Source: Pseudoflavonifractor sp. An44 (lineage in GTDB: Bacteria; Bacillota; Clostridia; Oscillospirales; Oscillospiraceae). From it: 64,000 nt of DNA. The notes under the pieces were generated by a model that was not told the origin of the DNA, did not search any database, and saw only the letters and a program-made list of their open reading frames with translations. The first letter of the stretch is position 1; each line of letters opens with the position of its first letter. The stretch is from positions 28,066 through 92,065 of the forward strand of contig NZ_NFIH01000012.1 of assembly GCF_002161675.1 (NCBI RefSeq). The letters run 5' to 3'. Below, piece after piece: positions 63,506-64,000 of the stretch. Both the position numbers and the translations under genes were made by a program.

Positions 63506-64000
63506 GGGGCATCCTCCTCTCCAAGGGTGACGTGCACCCGGGGCGCTTGTCCCAGGCGGGACAGGTCCAGGGGAACGGTGGGGGGCTGGGTGGGAGCGGG
63601 ACAGGAGAGCAGATCGGCCATGGCGGCCAGGAGCTGGGCCTGAGAGGCCACCGCTTCCTGCCGCTGGACCTGGTCCCGGTCCATCCACACAATGGTGTGG
63701 GGAATCTCCCGCCCCAGCAGGGCCTGAGAGACCGTCCACAGACGGCCCAGCACCTGGTCCAGGCGGTCCCCGTCTCCAAACAGGTCCACGATGACCGCAG
63801 CCTGAGGCAGGCCGGTTTTCACCGGCTCCCGCACCACCAGGCTGTCGTGCTTGGAGGAGAGCTTCCAGTGGATGGACCGCAGGGGGTCCCCGGGTCGGTA
63901 CTCCCGCAGGTCATAGTCCTCGATGGAGGGGGTGCCCCGCCATTTTAGACTATCCCCGGCGGGCATCTGAGGCAGGGGGGGCAGGTCCTCGGTGGGGGCA
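63502..64000 (-). CDS. DUF58-family protein, N-terminus beyond the window
   Basis: The C-terminal ~165 residues are visible. GTPSIEDYDLREYRPGDPLRSIHWKLSSK is the DUF58 signature, followed by a VWA-like fold (AAVIVDLFGDGDRLDQ). The reading frame stays open to the window edge. Family members are membrane proteins that act with MoxR ATPases and transglutaminase-like proteins, usually in that order. Translational coupling to the next gene is by an ATGA overlap. Confidence 0.9.
   Translation of the reverse strand, partial: APTEDLPPLPQMPAGDSLKWRGTPSIEDYDLREYRPGDPLRSIHWKLSSKHDSLVVREPVKTGLPQAAVIVDLFGDGDRLDQVLGRLWTVSQALLGREIPHTIVWMDRDQVQRQEAVASQAQLLAAMADLLSCPAPTQPPTVPLDLSRLGQAPRVHVTLGEEDAP

Noticed and set aside
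1..64000. CRISPR array
   Set aside because: No regularly spaced direct repeats with unique spacers; the TGCTAAT repeats are short and irregular.

Overview
The window looks like chromosome from a GC-rich, spore-forming gut clostridium, most likely of the Oscillospiraceae (Flavonifractor or Lawsonibacter type). The evidence is strong GGAGG ribosome binding sites, a SpoIID-like gene and a SpoIIP gene, large wall-anchored glycan-degrading enzymes ending in FIVAR-type helices and VPQTG-like sorting signals, and the housekeeping genes typA, rlmD, queH, nadE and gltA. The family assignment is inference; no 16S gene is present.

Layout. 0-6 kb: a cell-surface S8 protease (cut by the left edge), translationally coupled to a wall-anchored cohesin-like protein, then a small lipoprotein. 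6.3-11 kb: an AT-richer accessory block with a membrane protein, a deleted brnQ remnant, a TIR-domain protein, a YhcG/DUF1016-type nuclease and a DUF6414 protein, abutting the AT-rich C-terminal extension of rlmD. 11-16.5 kb: core genes rlmD, queH, a zinc-ribbon membrane protein, typA and tRNA-Arg(CCT). 16.6-21.5 kb: a second accessory block. It holds a replication-initiator-like protein, an AAA ATPase/PD-(D/E)XK nuclease pair, an excisionase without an integrase, a tRNA-Arg 3' fragment and many TGCTAAT repeats, followed by small element-type genes and a GNAT enzyme.

22-39 kb: a MATE exporter, a PP2C-like phosphatase, a DUF7916-type TIM barrel protein, a 1,630-residue wall-anchored GH2 enzyme, citrate synthase, a SpoIID-like protein, an SLC13-type permease, an LTA-synthase-like sulfatase with a 3' frameshift and a lipid kinase. 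39-54 kb: a double-GH43 wall-anchored enzyme, azlCD, spoIIP, nadE, paired half-size chromate transporters, a GIY-YIG protein, a feoA/short feoB pair, a CBS protein and paired half-size TauE permeases. 54-64 kb: a wall-anchored GH127 enzyme, a NUDIX/pyrophosphatase/GNAT operon, a DUF3592 protein, a transglutaminase-like membrane protein and a DUF58 protein (cut by the right edge).

How it works together. The GH2, GH43 and GH127 enzymes share the same C-terminal anchoring architecture and look like a surface set for arabinose- and galactose-containing plant glycans. An intergenic repeat of about 557 bp occurs three times (30.8, 38.8 and 46.4 kb) and keeps hairpins with compensatory changes, so it may be a mobile palindromic element or a structured RNA. 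The two accessory blocks carry the candidate defence genes. The ATPase/nuclease pair inside the TGCTAAT-flanked remnant is the best candidate for an undescribed system.
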